DNA from: JAVBLQ01 sp031553435
GTDB taxonomy: Bacteria; Bacteroidota; Bacteroidia; Bacteroidales; Azobacteroidaceae
DNA: 40,809 nucleotides
Direction of reading: 5' to 3'
Assembly (NCBI GenBank): GCA_031553435.1
Contig: JAVBLQ010000051.1
Coordinates: forward strand, 1-40,809
The notes under the pieces were generated by a model. It worked only from the letters and a program-made list of their open reading frames with translations. It had not been told where the DNA came from and made no database searches. Position numbers and translations under genes: made by a program. This document shows positions 15,580 to 23,881 of the stretch, piece after piece; position 1 is the stretch's first letter; every line of letters begins with the position of its first letter.

Positions 15580-16268
15580 ACAACACAAATGAAGACACCT
15601 TGAAACGCATAGCCTGTTACCTGATGTTACATGGAAGTTTTACCCCTAATATTGGGTTACTCAACGGAAAAATGGGAATTGCTATTTTTTTCTATCATTA
15701 TGCACGTCATACAAACAAACATATTTATGATGATTTTGCAGGAGAGTTGATCGATGAAATTTATAAAGAAATTCATATGGATTCTCCAAGGGATTTTAAA
15801 GATGGACTGTCCGGTATAGCCTGGGGGATAGAATATCTGATTCAAAACAGTTTTATTGAAGCTGATACAGATGAAGTATTGGAAGAATTGGATGTACAGA
15901 TATTGGAACGTGATGTAAGAAAAATTAAGGATATTTCGTTGGAGACAGGATTGAAAGGAATTGCCCATTATGTAATTAGCCGTTGTGGAAACAGAAGCAA
16001 ACCTAATCCGTATATTTCCCGGGAATATATTCAGGATCTATCTATAGCGTTGAGGTCTCATGAAAAAAAAGAGGATGAGTGTATTTTGTTGGCTTGTAGA
16101 TTAAATGAATTGAATAAACAGGTTCCATTAGGCAACGATTTGTTGAAAAGTCTCTTGAATAAAAGAAAGTCCGGAAAAAATATACGGTTTGAGACCGTTC
16201 AATCCTTAGGAATTGCAAATAACGGATTAGTAGGAGTGGGACTGGATTTAATGTGGAAGGCAGGATAA
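15576..16268 (+). CDS. Short LanC-like protein without visible zinc ligands
   Basis: 230 residues, about half a normal LanC. Three Gly-rich repeats match the inner helices of the LanC alpha/alpha toroid: GLLNGKMGIAIFF (~27-39), FKDGLSGIAWGIEYL (~70-84) and, at the C-terminus, GIANNGLVGVGLDLMW; GLKGIAHYVIS (~127) is a fourth. The Cys-His-Cys zinc set of lanthionine cyclases is not visible, so thioether cyclase activity is unlikely. The gene overlaps HlyD by 4 nt and the GT4 gene by 1 nt (TAATG), so it is translationally coupled to both. A role in holding the peptide or glycosyltransferase is inferred. The C-terminal repeat argues that it is complete rather than cut. Confidence 0.7.
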   Translation: MNNTNEDTLKRIACYLMLHGSFTPNIGLLNGKMGIAIFFYHYARHTNKHIYDDFAGELIDEIYKEIHMDSPRDFKDGLSGIAWGIEYLIQNSFIEADTDEVLEELDVQILERDVRKIKDISLETGLKGIAHYVISRCGNRSKPNPYISREYIQDLSIALRSHEKKEDECILLACRLNELNKQVPLGNDLLKSLLNKRKSGKNIRFETVQSLGIANNGLVGVGLDLMWKAG

Positions 16269-17509
16269 TGAAAAAACTAAAAGTTTATATATTCAACAAG
16301 GAGAGCCGTGCGGCTATATACGGAATCGGAACTTACATTGATCAACTTATCAAGTGTTTCAATAATGCGGAAATTTCATTTGAGGTGATCCATCTTTATT
16401 CTGAAGGGAAGGAAGTTTCCGTATCAGAGAAAGATGGTTATAAACAATTTTTCATTCCTATGGTTCAATCGTATAGGAATAAAAATGCTCAGTACTATTA
16501 TAGAAACGTTGCTTATCTGCTCAGGGAATTTATTCTTCCAAAAGAAAAAAATATGGAATATATCATTCATCTGAATTTTATGTCTAATCCGGATTTGGTC
16601 ATTCATCTGAAGAAGATGTTTCATTGCAAAGTGGTTTTAGTTGCCCACTATACAGATTGGAGTTTTTCCTTGTTGGGTAATTTTCAACGATTAAAAAATA
16701 TATTATCGAAAAAGGCAAATCAGATGGATGCTTTTGAAAAGCTGGTCAGAAAACAAATCAAGGAGGATGAACAGATGATAGCTAAATGCAACCGCTTAGT
16801 TTGTGTAGCTCAGCATACGAAAGATACTTTGCTTTCTTTTTGCCGTATAGATTCTTCTAAATGTCTTTTAATTAATAATGCCATTGAAGATGTATATATA
16901 CGCCAAACACCTGTAAAAAAGCAGAAATTGAGAAAAAAATATCACTTCCCAGATGATGTTCCTATTATTTTATTTGCAGGAAGATTGGACGAAGTGAAAG
17001 GTATCTCCTACTTAATCAAAGCATTTAAAAATATGTTGCCAACCCATCCGCAAGCACATTTGATAATTGTAGGTGAAGGGGACTTTAGTTCCTGGATAAA
17101 AGAAGCCGGCGATTGCTGGACAAAAATTACCTTCACAGGCCGGTTGGACAAAAAACGGTTGTATGAATTTTATTCTATTGCCGATATAGGAGTGGTCTGT
17201 TCTCTACATGAAGAATTTGGCCTGGTAGCTTTGGAGATGATGATGCATGAATTACCTCTTATCGTTACAAAAACAGGTGGCTTGGATGAAATAGTGGAAG
17301 AAAACGTGTCGGGATTGAAAGTGCCTGTGAGAACAAGAAAAGGCCAACGGCAAGTGAATGTGCGATGTTTGTCGGAAAAAATACGATTTATGCTGGAAAA
17401 TCCTTCTATTGCGAAAGATCTCGGGGAAAACGGGAGAAAACGGTTTCTGGAAAAGTATGAATTAGCTGTTTTCAGAGAAAAGATGTTGAATTTGTATCAA
17501 AATTTATAA
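16268..17509 (+). CDS. GT4-family glycosyltransferase
   Basis: 413 residues from ATG 16268, coupled to the LanC-like gene. GT-B fold: an N-terminal GIGTYIDQLIKCF acceptor-side loop, then LFAGRLDEVKGISYLIKAF opening the C-terminal half, VGEGDFSSW, FTGRLDKKRLYEFYSIADIG, and the EX7E signature EEFGLVALE followed by PLIVTKTGGLDEIVE. These are hallmarks of GT4 retaining transferases using nucleotide sugars. It resembles glycosyltransferases reported next to radical-SAM peptide systems of Bacteroidota (TIGR04157 type), though I cannot confirm membership. Glycosylation of the exported peptide is possible; a separate role in surface polysaccharide is the alternative. Confidence 0.88.
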   Translation: MKKLKVYIFNKESRAAIYGIGTYIDQLIKCFNNAEISFEVIHLYSEGKEVSVSEKDGYKQFFIPMVQSYRNKNAQYYYRNVAYLLREFILPKEKNMEYIIHLNFMSNPDLVIHLKKMFHCKVVLVAHYTDWSFSLLGNFQRLKNILSKKANQMDAFEKLVRKQIKEDEQMIAKCNRLVCVAQHTKDTLLSFCRIDSSKCLLINNAIEDVYIRQTPVKKQKLRKKYHFPDDVPIILFAGRLDEVKGISYLIKAFKNMLPTHPQAHLIIVGEGDFSSWIKEAGDCWTKITFTGRLDKKRLYEFYSIADIGVVCSLHEEFGLVALEMMMHELPLIVTKTGGLDEIVEENVSGLKVPVRTRKGQRQVNVRCLSEKIRFMLENPSIAKDLGENGRKRFLEKYELAVFREKMLNLYQNL

Positions 17510-17513
17510 TAAT

Positions 17514-18209
17514 ATGCCTGTTCCAAAAATTATCCATCAAATCTGGTCCGGTATCGATGAACCGTTGCCCGACTTTTTCCGGCAATTGGGAGAAACCTGG
17601 AAAGAACATCATCCTTCGTGGGAATATATATGCTGGGATAACAAAATGATGATCGAATTTATACATCGATATTATCCCAAGTATTGGAATATTTATAACA
17701 GTTACCAGTACAATGTGCAGCGGTGGGATGCGATCCGTTATTTGATCCTGTATAAAATGGGAGGAATGTATGTCGATTATGATGCGGAATGTTTAATGCC
17801 TCACGACGAACTGCTTGCCGGCAAGGAATGTTGCTTTTCTATTGAACCGGAAGAACATGGTTGGGTGTTCGGCAAGCAACTTTATTTCAACAATGCGTTA
17901 ATGGCATGCGTACCGGAACATCCTTTTATGAAGAAGATCTTGGAAAAAGCTTTTGATTATAAGCCCAAACATCAACTTCACCATAAAGTGATGGAAATAC
18001 TGACAACAACAGGTCCGTTGATGATTGTAGACTTATATGAGAATTACGATAACAAACAAAATGTTTCTCTTCTGGAATCAAAATATGTGTCCCCTCTGAC
18101 TAAAGACGAAGTGCGGAGAGTTATGCGCGACGAGGAAACAGACGAGTTGGAGGAAAAAATCAAAGATGCTTATTCCATTCATTACTTTTTCAATGGTTGG
18201 GTAAGCTGA
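17514..18209 (+). CDS. GT32-family glycosyltransferase (first of tandem pair)
   Basis: 231 residues. PKIIHQIWSG at the N-terminus, WKEHHPSWEYICWD, RWDAIRYLILYKMGGMYVD and the DxD motif YVDYDAE are diagnostic of the OCH1-like GT32 family, which uses a metal-bound nucleotide sugar. GPLMIVDLYE and the C-terminal HYFFNGWV also fit. No signal peptide is seen, so it acts in the cytoplasm. It is 4 nt after the GT4 gene and 13 nt before a close paralogue, clearly one operon. Confidence 0.88.
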   Translation: MPVPKIIHQIWSGIDEPLPDFFRQLGETWKEHHPSWEYICWDNKMMIEFIHRYYPKYWNIYNSYQYNVQRWDAIRYLILYKMGGMYVDYDAECLMPHDELLAGKECCFSIEPEEHGWVFGKQLYFNNALMACVPEHPFMKKILEKAFDYKPKHQLHHKVMEILTTTGPLMIVDLYENYDNKQNVSLLESKYVSPLTKDEVRRVMRDEETDELEEKIKDAYSIHYFFNGWVS

Positions 18210-18222
18210 TAAATACAATAAC

Positions 18223-18960
18223 ATGAAAACTGAAATCCCTAAAATTATCCATCAGATCTGGTCTGATATTTATCGGCCATTACCTGATTTCTTTGCGACG
18301 TTGGGAGAAACCTGGAAAGAGCAGTATCCCGGATGGCAATATGAGTTTTGGAACGATCAACGGATGGAAGCATTTATCCGGGAATTTTATCCTCAACACT
18401 GGGATATTTATAGTAGATTCCCATTTGATGTTCAGCGTTGGGATGTGATCCGTTACCTGATCCTGGATAAAATAGGAGGTATGTATGTCGATTTTGATTA
18501 TGAATCATTAGAGCCAATAGATGGTTTAATAGCGGGTAAAACCTGTTGTTTCGCATTAGAGCCGCAGTCGCATTGTGATATATTCAAAAGGCGTGTCATG
18601 TTCAACAATGCCCTGATGTTGAACAAACCGGGGCATTCTTTTATGAAAAAGATCGTTGAAACCGTATTTTCTGAAAAAAGATTGATGTATGATACTTCGA
18701 AAAGAGATATATGCGTCTTCAATACTACCGGACCTTGGATTTTGATAGATCTTTATGAATCATTATCCGAACACGAAAAAAGTGACGTGTACCTTATACC
18801 TGATAAATATGTTACGCCATTTGATGTAATGCAAGCTAGGCAGTTAAAAATGGGGATAGAGACAGACGAACTGGAGAATTGTCTGCAAGAAGCTTACGCG
18901 GTTCACTATTTTTTTAATGGCTGGCAGGTTGATAACAATATGAGGAAAACTTATATCTGA
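18223..18960 (+). CDS. GT32-family glycosyltransferase (second of tandem pair)
   Basis: 245 residues, colinear with its upstream neighbour: PKIIHQIWSD, FFATLGETWKEQYPGWQYEF, RWDVIRYLILDKIGGMYVD with DxD as YVDFDYE, TTGPWILIDLYE, and HYFFNGW near the end. The two copies share the same frame of motifs with about half the residues identical by eye, so this is a tandem duplication that has diverged, probably in acceptor choice (inference). It is the last gene of the peptide operon. No sequence suggests a further gene before 19096. Confidence 0.87.
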   Translation: MKTEIPKIIHQIWSDIYRPLPDFFATLGETWKEQYPGWQYEFWNDQRMEAFIREFYPQHWDIYSRFPFDVQRWDVIRYLILDKIGGMYVDFDYESLEPIDGLIAGKTCCFALEPQSHCDIFKRRVMFNNALMLNKPGHSFMKKIVETVFSEKRLMYDTSKRDICVFNTTGPWILIDLYESLSEHEKSDVYLIPDKYVTPFDVMQARQLKMGIETDELENCLQEAYAVHYFFNGWQVDNNMRKTYI

Positions 18961-18998
18961 TGAATGTAAAAAAGTGTTTATATCATTTTGATGTTAAG

Positions 18999-19045
18999 CC
19001 CAATTCTATTTTACTTATTGGCAACTGTCATTATTGGGTATTTTT
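18999..19045 (+). terminator. Weak candidate terminator after the GT32 pair
   Basis: CCCAAT (18999-19004) can pair with ATTGGG (19033-19038), followed by a T-rich stretch (TATTTTTATTT). The stem is only 6 bp and the loop 28 nt, so support is low. Confidence 0.3.
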
Positions 19046-19095
19046 ATTTAAATAGATTTTGTTATCCACAAACTTAAATTTTAAACAAAAAAGAC

Positions 19096-19487
19096 ATGAA
19101 AACTTTCTACTACTCAATAACTATACTCTTCTTGTTCCATCTTTTATCTTGCAAAAAGAAAAATGAAAGCAACATGTATGAAACCATATCAATTAACGTA
19201 GAAGCAGCAATACCTGTTGACATAAAAGATAGCCTTCATTATAATATCAAAGAAATTTCTCTTGAGTTGACTGATAATTCATTATTAACATACATTGAAG
19301 AATTGCAGATCACAAACAACGAAATAATTGTATATGACAAGCATAGGCTTATGGCATTTGATATATTCAGTATTTCATGAAATATCATAACGGAAACATC
19401 ATTCTTTCTGTGCTTGACTCTAAAGATGAAGATGCTAATCCTGCATTACTGTTTTTCAACATTAAACAAGCTGACAATATAAATTAA
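19096..19487 (+). pseudogene. Broken 6-bladed beta-propeller lipoprotein
   Basis: The ATG at 19096 opens a frame with a lipoprotein signal (LFLFHLLSCKKK) and ISLELTDNSLLTYIEELQIT then EIIVYDKHRLMAFD, which is the start of the Bacteroidota 6-bladed-propeller lipoproteins. It stops at 19380 after 94 residues, where about 380 are expected. Immediately after, in another frame (19380-19487), comes KYHNGNIILSVLDSKDED and NPALLFFNIK, which looks like the C-terminal end of the same family, closing with TAA. The middle has therefore been deleted with a frame change. No function is expected. Confidence 0.75.
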
Positions 19488-19507
19488 CGTGAATTCTATA
19501 TAAAATT

Positions 19508-19615
19508 AGGCCAACGGCCTTGAATATCAATAGAAAATCAATTTAGCGATCTCATCTATTGCCCGGAAGGCATTAATTATTTATGTCCTATGATATAATT
19601 CCCCTTTGGGGAATT
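19508..19615 (+). repeat. Cluster of three compact palindromes
   Basis: Within 108 bp lie AGGCC-AAC-GGCCT (19508-19520), TGCC-CGGAA-GGCA (19560-19572) and AATTCCCC-TTT-GGGGAATT (19597-19615). The density is unlike the neighbouring DNA and resembles REP-type elements mobilised by Y1 (RAYT-like) transposases. No transposase gene is present here. The 275-bp gap 19488-19762 holds nothing else but the start of the TldD-like gene's upstream region, with a TACTTTCG (-7-like, 19734-19741). Confidence 0.5.
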
Positions 19616-19762
19616 GCATTGAAAAACAGTAAATTAAGAATTGAACCCTCAATATATGATCTTAATATGAAATTTGGTTAAATATGTTCCTTTTTATGTC
19701 AATTGATTTAATGTTTATATGAACAATTAAATATACTTTCGACAATTAAAAATGAAAATCAA

Positions 19763-21436
19763 ATGAAAAAATCTTTAATCTTACTCCTTGCATGTTTCGT
19801 CGTGCAAATTAGTTTTGCCCAGGATGATTTGCTCAAAGTGCTCAAAAGCGAAGCCGACAGGAATCTGGCTGTACTTCAACAACAAGCAGTTCCCGCTTAT
19901 TTTATCAGTTACCGGGTGTATGATACCGAAAGCTATTTTATTCTGGCGAAATTTGGTAATCTGATGATTAGCCAACCTGACCAACAACGCCTTTATCAGC
20001 CTTTTGTTCGTGTGGGAAGTCCCGAACTCGACAATACACATGAAATTAAAGGAGATGACTATGGAAGTTATAATGATACATATACAGGATCTAACCTTTT
20101 AGTAATGGAACCCAATGCAGTAGATTGGAAAAATACATTATGGAGAAAAACCGATGAATTGTATAAAAATGCAGTCAAACAATATGAAAAAGTAAAAGCG
20201 AATGTTGCTGTAAAAGTAGCTTCGGAAGATAAATCGAAAGATTTTACAGTCGAAACCCCTGAAAAATACATTGAAAAACCACTCACGTTCAAAGACGTGA
20301 AACCTGATGTGAAAAAATGGGAAGAAAAATTGAAATACTACAGCAGTCTTTTCAACGAAAACAAAGAAATTCAAAATGCAATGGCTACACTTCAGGTCGA
20401 ACTTATCCGGAAGTATTTTGTCAGTACGGAGGGAGCGGAAATTATGGAAAATACCTATTCTTACCGGCTTATGATTGAAGCATCAACAATTGCCGATGAC
20501 GGAATGGCGTTACCCCTGTATAAAACTTATTTTGCACATCACTTAAAAGATCTGCCTTCGGACGAAGAAGTGATCCGGGAATTAAATAAGATGAGTAAAA
20601 CATTATCCGACCTGAGAAAAGCACCTGTTGCAGAGTCTTATTCCGGACCGATCATGATGTCATCCGAAGCTTCGGGAGTATTCTTTCATGAAATATTCGG
20701 ACATCGTATCGAAGGCGCCCGGTTGAAACAGGAAACCGATGCGCAAACATTCAAGAAAAAAATAGGGGAATACGTATTGCCTAAAGATTTTTCTCTCATA
20801 TTCGACCCTCAGTTGAAAGAATACAAAGGCTTCCCTTTGAGCGGAAACTATATTTATGATGATGAAGGTGTAAAAGGCCAACGGGTGGAAATTGTCAAAG
20901 ATGGAGTATTGAAATCATTCCTGATGAGCCGGACGCCAATTGAGGGATTTTCAAAATCCAACGGGCATGGACGGGGGATGATTTATTACAATACCGTAAC
21001 CCGTCAGTCCAACATGCTCATTGAATCCAATAATCCGAAAACTGAAAAAGAATTAAAAGAATTGTTTGTTGAAGAACTGAATAAAACGGAAAAAACCTAT
21101 GGGTACCGGATTGAACAGGTGAGAGGTGGTTTCACTACTACCGGAAGATATATGCCCAATGCTTTCAATGTGAGTCCGCTTGTTGTTTACCGGGTATATG
21201 CCGATGGGCGTCCTGATGAATTGGTCAGGGGAGTTGACCTGGTTGGAACGCCGCTATCCATGTTTTCGCAAATAGCAGCCTGCGGTATGGAATACAATGT
21301 TTTCAATGGTATGTGCGGCGCAGAATCCGGCTGGGTTCCGGTTTCCTGTGTTTCACCATCGTTGTTTGTTAAAATGGTGGAAACCCAAAAACAATCCAAG
21401 GCGCAGAATCAACCACCCATATTGGAGAGGCCCTGA
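19763..21436 (+). CDS. Secreted TldD-like zinc metalloprotease
   Basis: 557 residues with a clear signal peptide (LILLLACFVVQISFAQ). The C-terminal half is TldD/PmbA-like: HEIFGHRIE gives the HExxxH zinc motif (His309, Glu310, His314), and Cys518 in GMCGAESGWVPVS matches the third ligand of TldD. LMSRTPIEGFSKSNGHGRG and VRGGFTTTGRYMPNA also fit. Cytoplasmic TldD works with inactive TldE as a heterodimeric protease that, in E. coli, trims the microcin B17 precursor. Here the protein is exported, and a partner lacking ligands follows at 21649. A role in processing peptides from the neighbouring RiPP locus is only a hypothesis; secreted TldD-like pairs may also have a general role. Confidence 0.88.
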   Translation: MKKSLILLLACFVVQISFAQDDLLKVLKSEADRNLAVLQQQAVPAYFISYRVYDTESYFILAKFGNLMISQPDQQRLYQPFVRVGSPELDNTHEIKGDDYGSYNDTYTGSNLLVMEPNAVDWKNTLWRKTDELYKNAVKQYEKVKANVAVKVASEDKSKDFTVETPEKYIEKPLTFKDVKPDVKKWEEKLKYYSSLFNENKEIQNAMATLQVELIRKYFVSTEGAEIMENTYSYRLMIEASTIADDGMALPLYKTYFAHHLKDLPSDEEVIRELNKMSKTLSDLRKAPVAESYSGPIMMSSEASGVFFHEIFGHRIEGARLKQETDAQTFKKKIGEYVLPKDFSLIFDPQLKEYKGFPLSGNYIYDDEGVKGQRVEIVKDGVLKSFLMSRTPIEGFSKSNGHGRGMIYYNTVTRQSNMLIESNNPKTEKELKELFVEELNKTEKTYGYRIEQVRGGFTTTGRYMPNAFNVSPLVVYRVYADGRPDELVRGVDLVGTPLSMFSQIAACGMEYNVFNGMCGAESGWVPVSCVSPSLFVKMVETQKQSKAQNQPPILERP

Positions 21437-21471
21437 TTATATGAATACTCACATAGTGACCAATGTGAATG

Positions 21472-21581
21472 TTTTGGGTGCATGGTGCACGGTACACGGT
21501 GCACGAATTGCTTACGCCTGATAATGTGCTACATCTGATAAACCGACCGTGCACCGTGCACCTTGTACCGTGCACCCAAAA
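21472..21581. repeat. Imperfect inverted repeat built from GGTGCAC units
   Basis: The left arm (21472-21505) and right arm (21548-21581) are inverted copies, each containing TTTTGGGTGCA and two or three GGTGCAC/GTGCACC units. The 42-nt loop contains GCTTACGC (21510-21517). It lies between the two TldD-like genes, 35 bp after the first. It resembles a small hairpin-type mobile repeat. Confidence 0.7.
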
Positions 21582-21648
21582 GTGTTCATATTGATTTCGA
21601 TATAAACCCGTTAAATTGGAATAAAATACAATTAATAATAAAAAAATC

Positions 21649-23343
21649 ATGATAATAAGCTATAAAACTCGCTATATTTTACCCTTGCTGATTGGGATTC
21701 TAAGTACAGTAGATGTGTTTTCTCAGCAAAACAACGAAATAATATCTGCTATCAAAAAAGAAATAGACAGGAATAAAGCCGAATTAAAGATCGGTCAGTA
21801 CCAGTCGCCCTTTTATATCAGTTACTCATTGGTAGATCTGAAAACGCTACTTGTCGAATCGGCCTCCGGTAGCATTCTTTCTTCCGAAGAAAGCCATCGG
21901 AGATTAGGTACCCCTACTTTATTGGTGGGTGATTACCAGAAAAACAACAAGAATTTTTTTGATATAAACATTTATTATCAAACGAGGTATAGAGGTCGTG
22001 GCAATTTAGCTCCCATTGAGAATGATGCCAAAGGTATTGCAACCCTTATCTGGTCGGATCTGGATCTTTCGTATAAAAGTGCAATCGAAACTTTTGAAAC
22101 AAAAATGGCCGCCCTTCGCCAGCAAAATCAACAAGGTAGTGATGCCGGAATGCCCGATTTTGATCAGGTGGCGCCTGTCAAAAAAATATTGACTCCTGTT
22201 GCTGCAAATTTAGATAAATCATATTGGGAAAATTACACTAAAAAAGCCTCTGAAGTCACCCGGCAGTATCCGGAAATCCTGAACTCCAATGTGAAAATTA
22301 TTATCAGGGATGCTGTGATTTATACATACAATACAGAGGGAAGTGAATATGCTATCCCATCGACTTTCTACCAGCTGGTATTTTTTGTTTCGACTCAAAC
22401 AGACGATGGTCAGGAGTTATCCGATATGATTTTCTATGAACATTCGACTTTTGAAAAAATGCCTGATCTGAAGACGTTTACCGATTCATGTAAAGTACTT
22501 ACCGAAGAGTTGATCCGTTTGAGGAAAGCCCCATTGGTGACAGAAGCCTATACCGGTCCGGTATTGTTTGAAAAGATGGCTGTGGGAGAAGCCATCAACC
22601 AATTGTTTCTTGAAAATAACCTGATTGCCCGGCGCCAGCAGGTAGAAAATAAAGACGGATATTATGGACGGAATTTCGATGAAGCCAAGGGAAATAATTT
22701 TGAAATGCTGATGAATAAAAAAATTGTTTCAAGAAGTCTGACTGTCAAATCCATATCAGGAACCTCTTCATATAAAGGAATCATGCTGGACGGCTATATG
22801 CCGCTGGATGCGGAAGGCGTCGTTCCCGAAAAAGAAATGATGCTTGTTGAAAATGGTGTCCTGAGGAATTTGCTGAACGGCCGGACTCCTACTCCGAAAG
22901 TGCCTCATTCCAACGGGCATAACCGTTTTGATTTTGACCGCTTCAATCAACGTGTTTCTCCCGGCAATATACATGTGACAAGTAATAATACATTTTCCAA
23001 ACAAGATTTGAAGGCGAAATTGATTGCAGCAGCCAAGGAAGAAGACCTGGAATACGCTTACATCGTGCGGCGCCAGCGTTGGGGAAACCCTTTGTTTGTC
23101 TACAAAGTATATGTATCCGACGGAAGAGAAGAGTTAGTACGCGGCGCCCAGTTTACTGACTTTAACCTGAGAACATTCAGGCGGATTCTGGGAACATCCG
23201 AAGAAGAGTTTTTTTACAATACTTCGGCCTTCGGTTCGCTGATGACGGGTATTGTGCCGGAATCCATTCTGTTCGAAGAACTTGATGTGACAAAAAATAA
23301 TAACATTACACTTAAAAATCCATATCTAGTTCCAAGACCTTAG
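21649..23343 (+). CDS. Secreted TldE-like protein, zinc ligands lost
   Basis: 564 residues with a signal peptide (YILPLLIGILSTVDVFSQ). It is colinear with the protein at 19763: KKEIDRNKAELK, FYISYSLVDLKTLLVE, an intact GPVLFEKMAVGEAI where the partner has the zinc helix, LLNGRTPTPKVPHSNGHNR, and VYVSDGREELVRGAQF. The HExxxH is replaced by NQLFLENNLIARR and the third-ligand Cys by GSLMTG. So it cannot bind the catalytic zinc, like TldE. The pair probably forms a heterodimer outside the cytoplasm (inference from the TldD/TldE precedent). Confidence 0.82.
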   Translation: MIISYKTRYILPLLIGILSTVDVFSQQNNEIISAIKKEIDRNKAELKIGQYQSPFYISYSLVDLKTLLVESASGSILSSEESHRRLGTPTLLVGDYQKNNKNFFDINIYYQTRYRGRGNLAPIENDAKGIATLIWSDLDLSYKSAIETFETKMAALRQQNQQGSDAGMPDFDQVAPVKKILTPVAANLDKSYWENYTKKASEVTRQYPEILNSNVKIIIRDAVIYTYNTEGSEYAIPSTFYQLVFFVSTQTDDGQELSDMIFYEHSTFEKMPDLKTFTDSCKVLTEELIRLRKAPLVTEAYTGPVLFEKMAVGEAINQLFLENNLIARRQQVENKDGYYGRNFDEAKGNNFEMLMNKKIVSRSLTVKSISGTSSYKGIMLDGYMPLDAEGVVPEKEMMLVENGVLRNLLNGRTPTPKVPHSNGHNRFDFDRFNQRVSPGNIHVTSNNTFSKQDLKAKLIAAAKEEDLEYAYIVRRQRWGNPLFVYKVYVSDGREELVRGAQFTDFNLRTFRRILGTSEEEFFYNTSAFGSLMTGIVPESILFEELDVTKNNNITLKNPYLVPRP

Positions 23344-23364
23344 GGTGTTTAAGTTCATTGTGAA

Positions 23365-23443
23365 GTTTTACGTTTTAAGTGATACGTTTTACGTTTGGCT
23401 TACGCACAACAATACGTAAAACGTATCACTTAAAACGTAAAAC
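23365..23443. repeat. Perfect 30-bp inverted repeat hairpin
   Basis: The arm 23365-23394 is the exact reverse complement of 23414-23443, with a 19-nt loop containing GCTTACGC (23398-23405). The arm is itself made of GTTTTACGT-type units. It begins 22 bp after the TldE-like stop, so it may end transcription, but the length and internal repetition resemble an intergenic mobile hairpin. The same 8-mer occurs in the loop of the repeat at 21472-21581. Confidence 0.8.
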
Positions 23444-23642
23444 AATTGCATTGGTGAGTATATGACTTTGAATATTTTGAACAAAGAAGATGCTATGTTG
23501 ATCGGAGTTGATAGTGTTTGTTATAATAAAAATGATAAATTTATGGAAACAAAATTTTTAAACAGTAGAGATTATGAGACTGTCTCAAAAGCAGATCAAT
23601 AGAACACAGATTACACTGAAAAAGCGCAGATTGATTTTTTTA

Positions 23643-23861
23643 TTTTCAACTGAATATGAGTATATCAAGGCGTGGAATGCAAAAATTGTCCCGATATTCC
23701 TTACCATTACCTCAACTATACTTGGCTTTATTCCCTTTATGGTTGGGTTTGACAAAGAAGCATTCTGGTTTCCATTGGCTGCCGGAACCATCGGAGGACT
23801 TGTTATGTCATTGATAGGAATATTTTTCTTACTTCCTGTTTATATTGGAATAAAAAGGTAA
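23643..23861 (+). pseudogene. C-terminal remnant of an RND efflux transporter
   Basis: The frame reads AWNAKIVPIFLTITSTILGF then a segment with PFMVGFDKEAFWFPLAAGTI and GGLVMSLIGIFFLLPVYIG. This matches the last two membrane helices of RND pumps (AcrB/CzcA type), with the RP(I)xxTxxTxxLGxxP and GG(L)xxSxxxxxxxxP motifs. About 1000 upstream residues are absent, so it is a relic. The reading frame continues upstream to 23574 in unrelated sequence. A 46-codon frame at 23462-23602 has no recognisable similarity. Confidence 0.75.
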
Positions 23862-23881
23862 GTACATTTTAAGACTAAGGC

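Noticed and set aside
21369..21650. Minus-strand ORF across the GGTGCAC inverted repeat
   Set aside because: It is created by the repeat and the opposite strand of the TldD-like gene end.
23574..23600. GAGACTGTCTCAAAA as an insertion-sequence end
   Set aside because: It resembles common IS termini, but no matching inverted end, target duplication or transposase is nearby.
23462..23602. 46-codon ORF between hairpin and RND remnant
   Set aside because: No similarity recognised, no promoter or neighbour context; it lies in decayed sequence.
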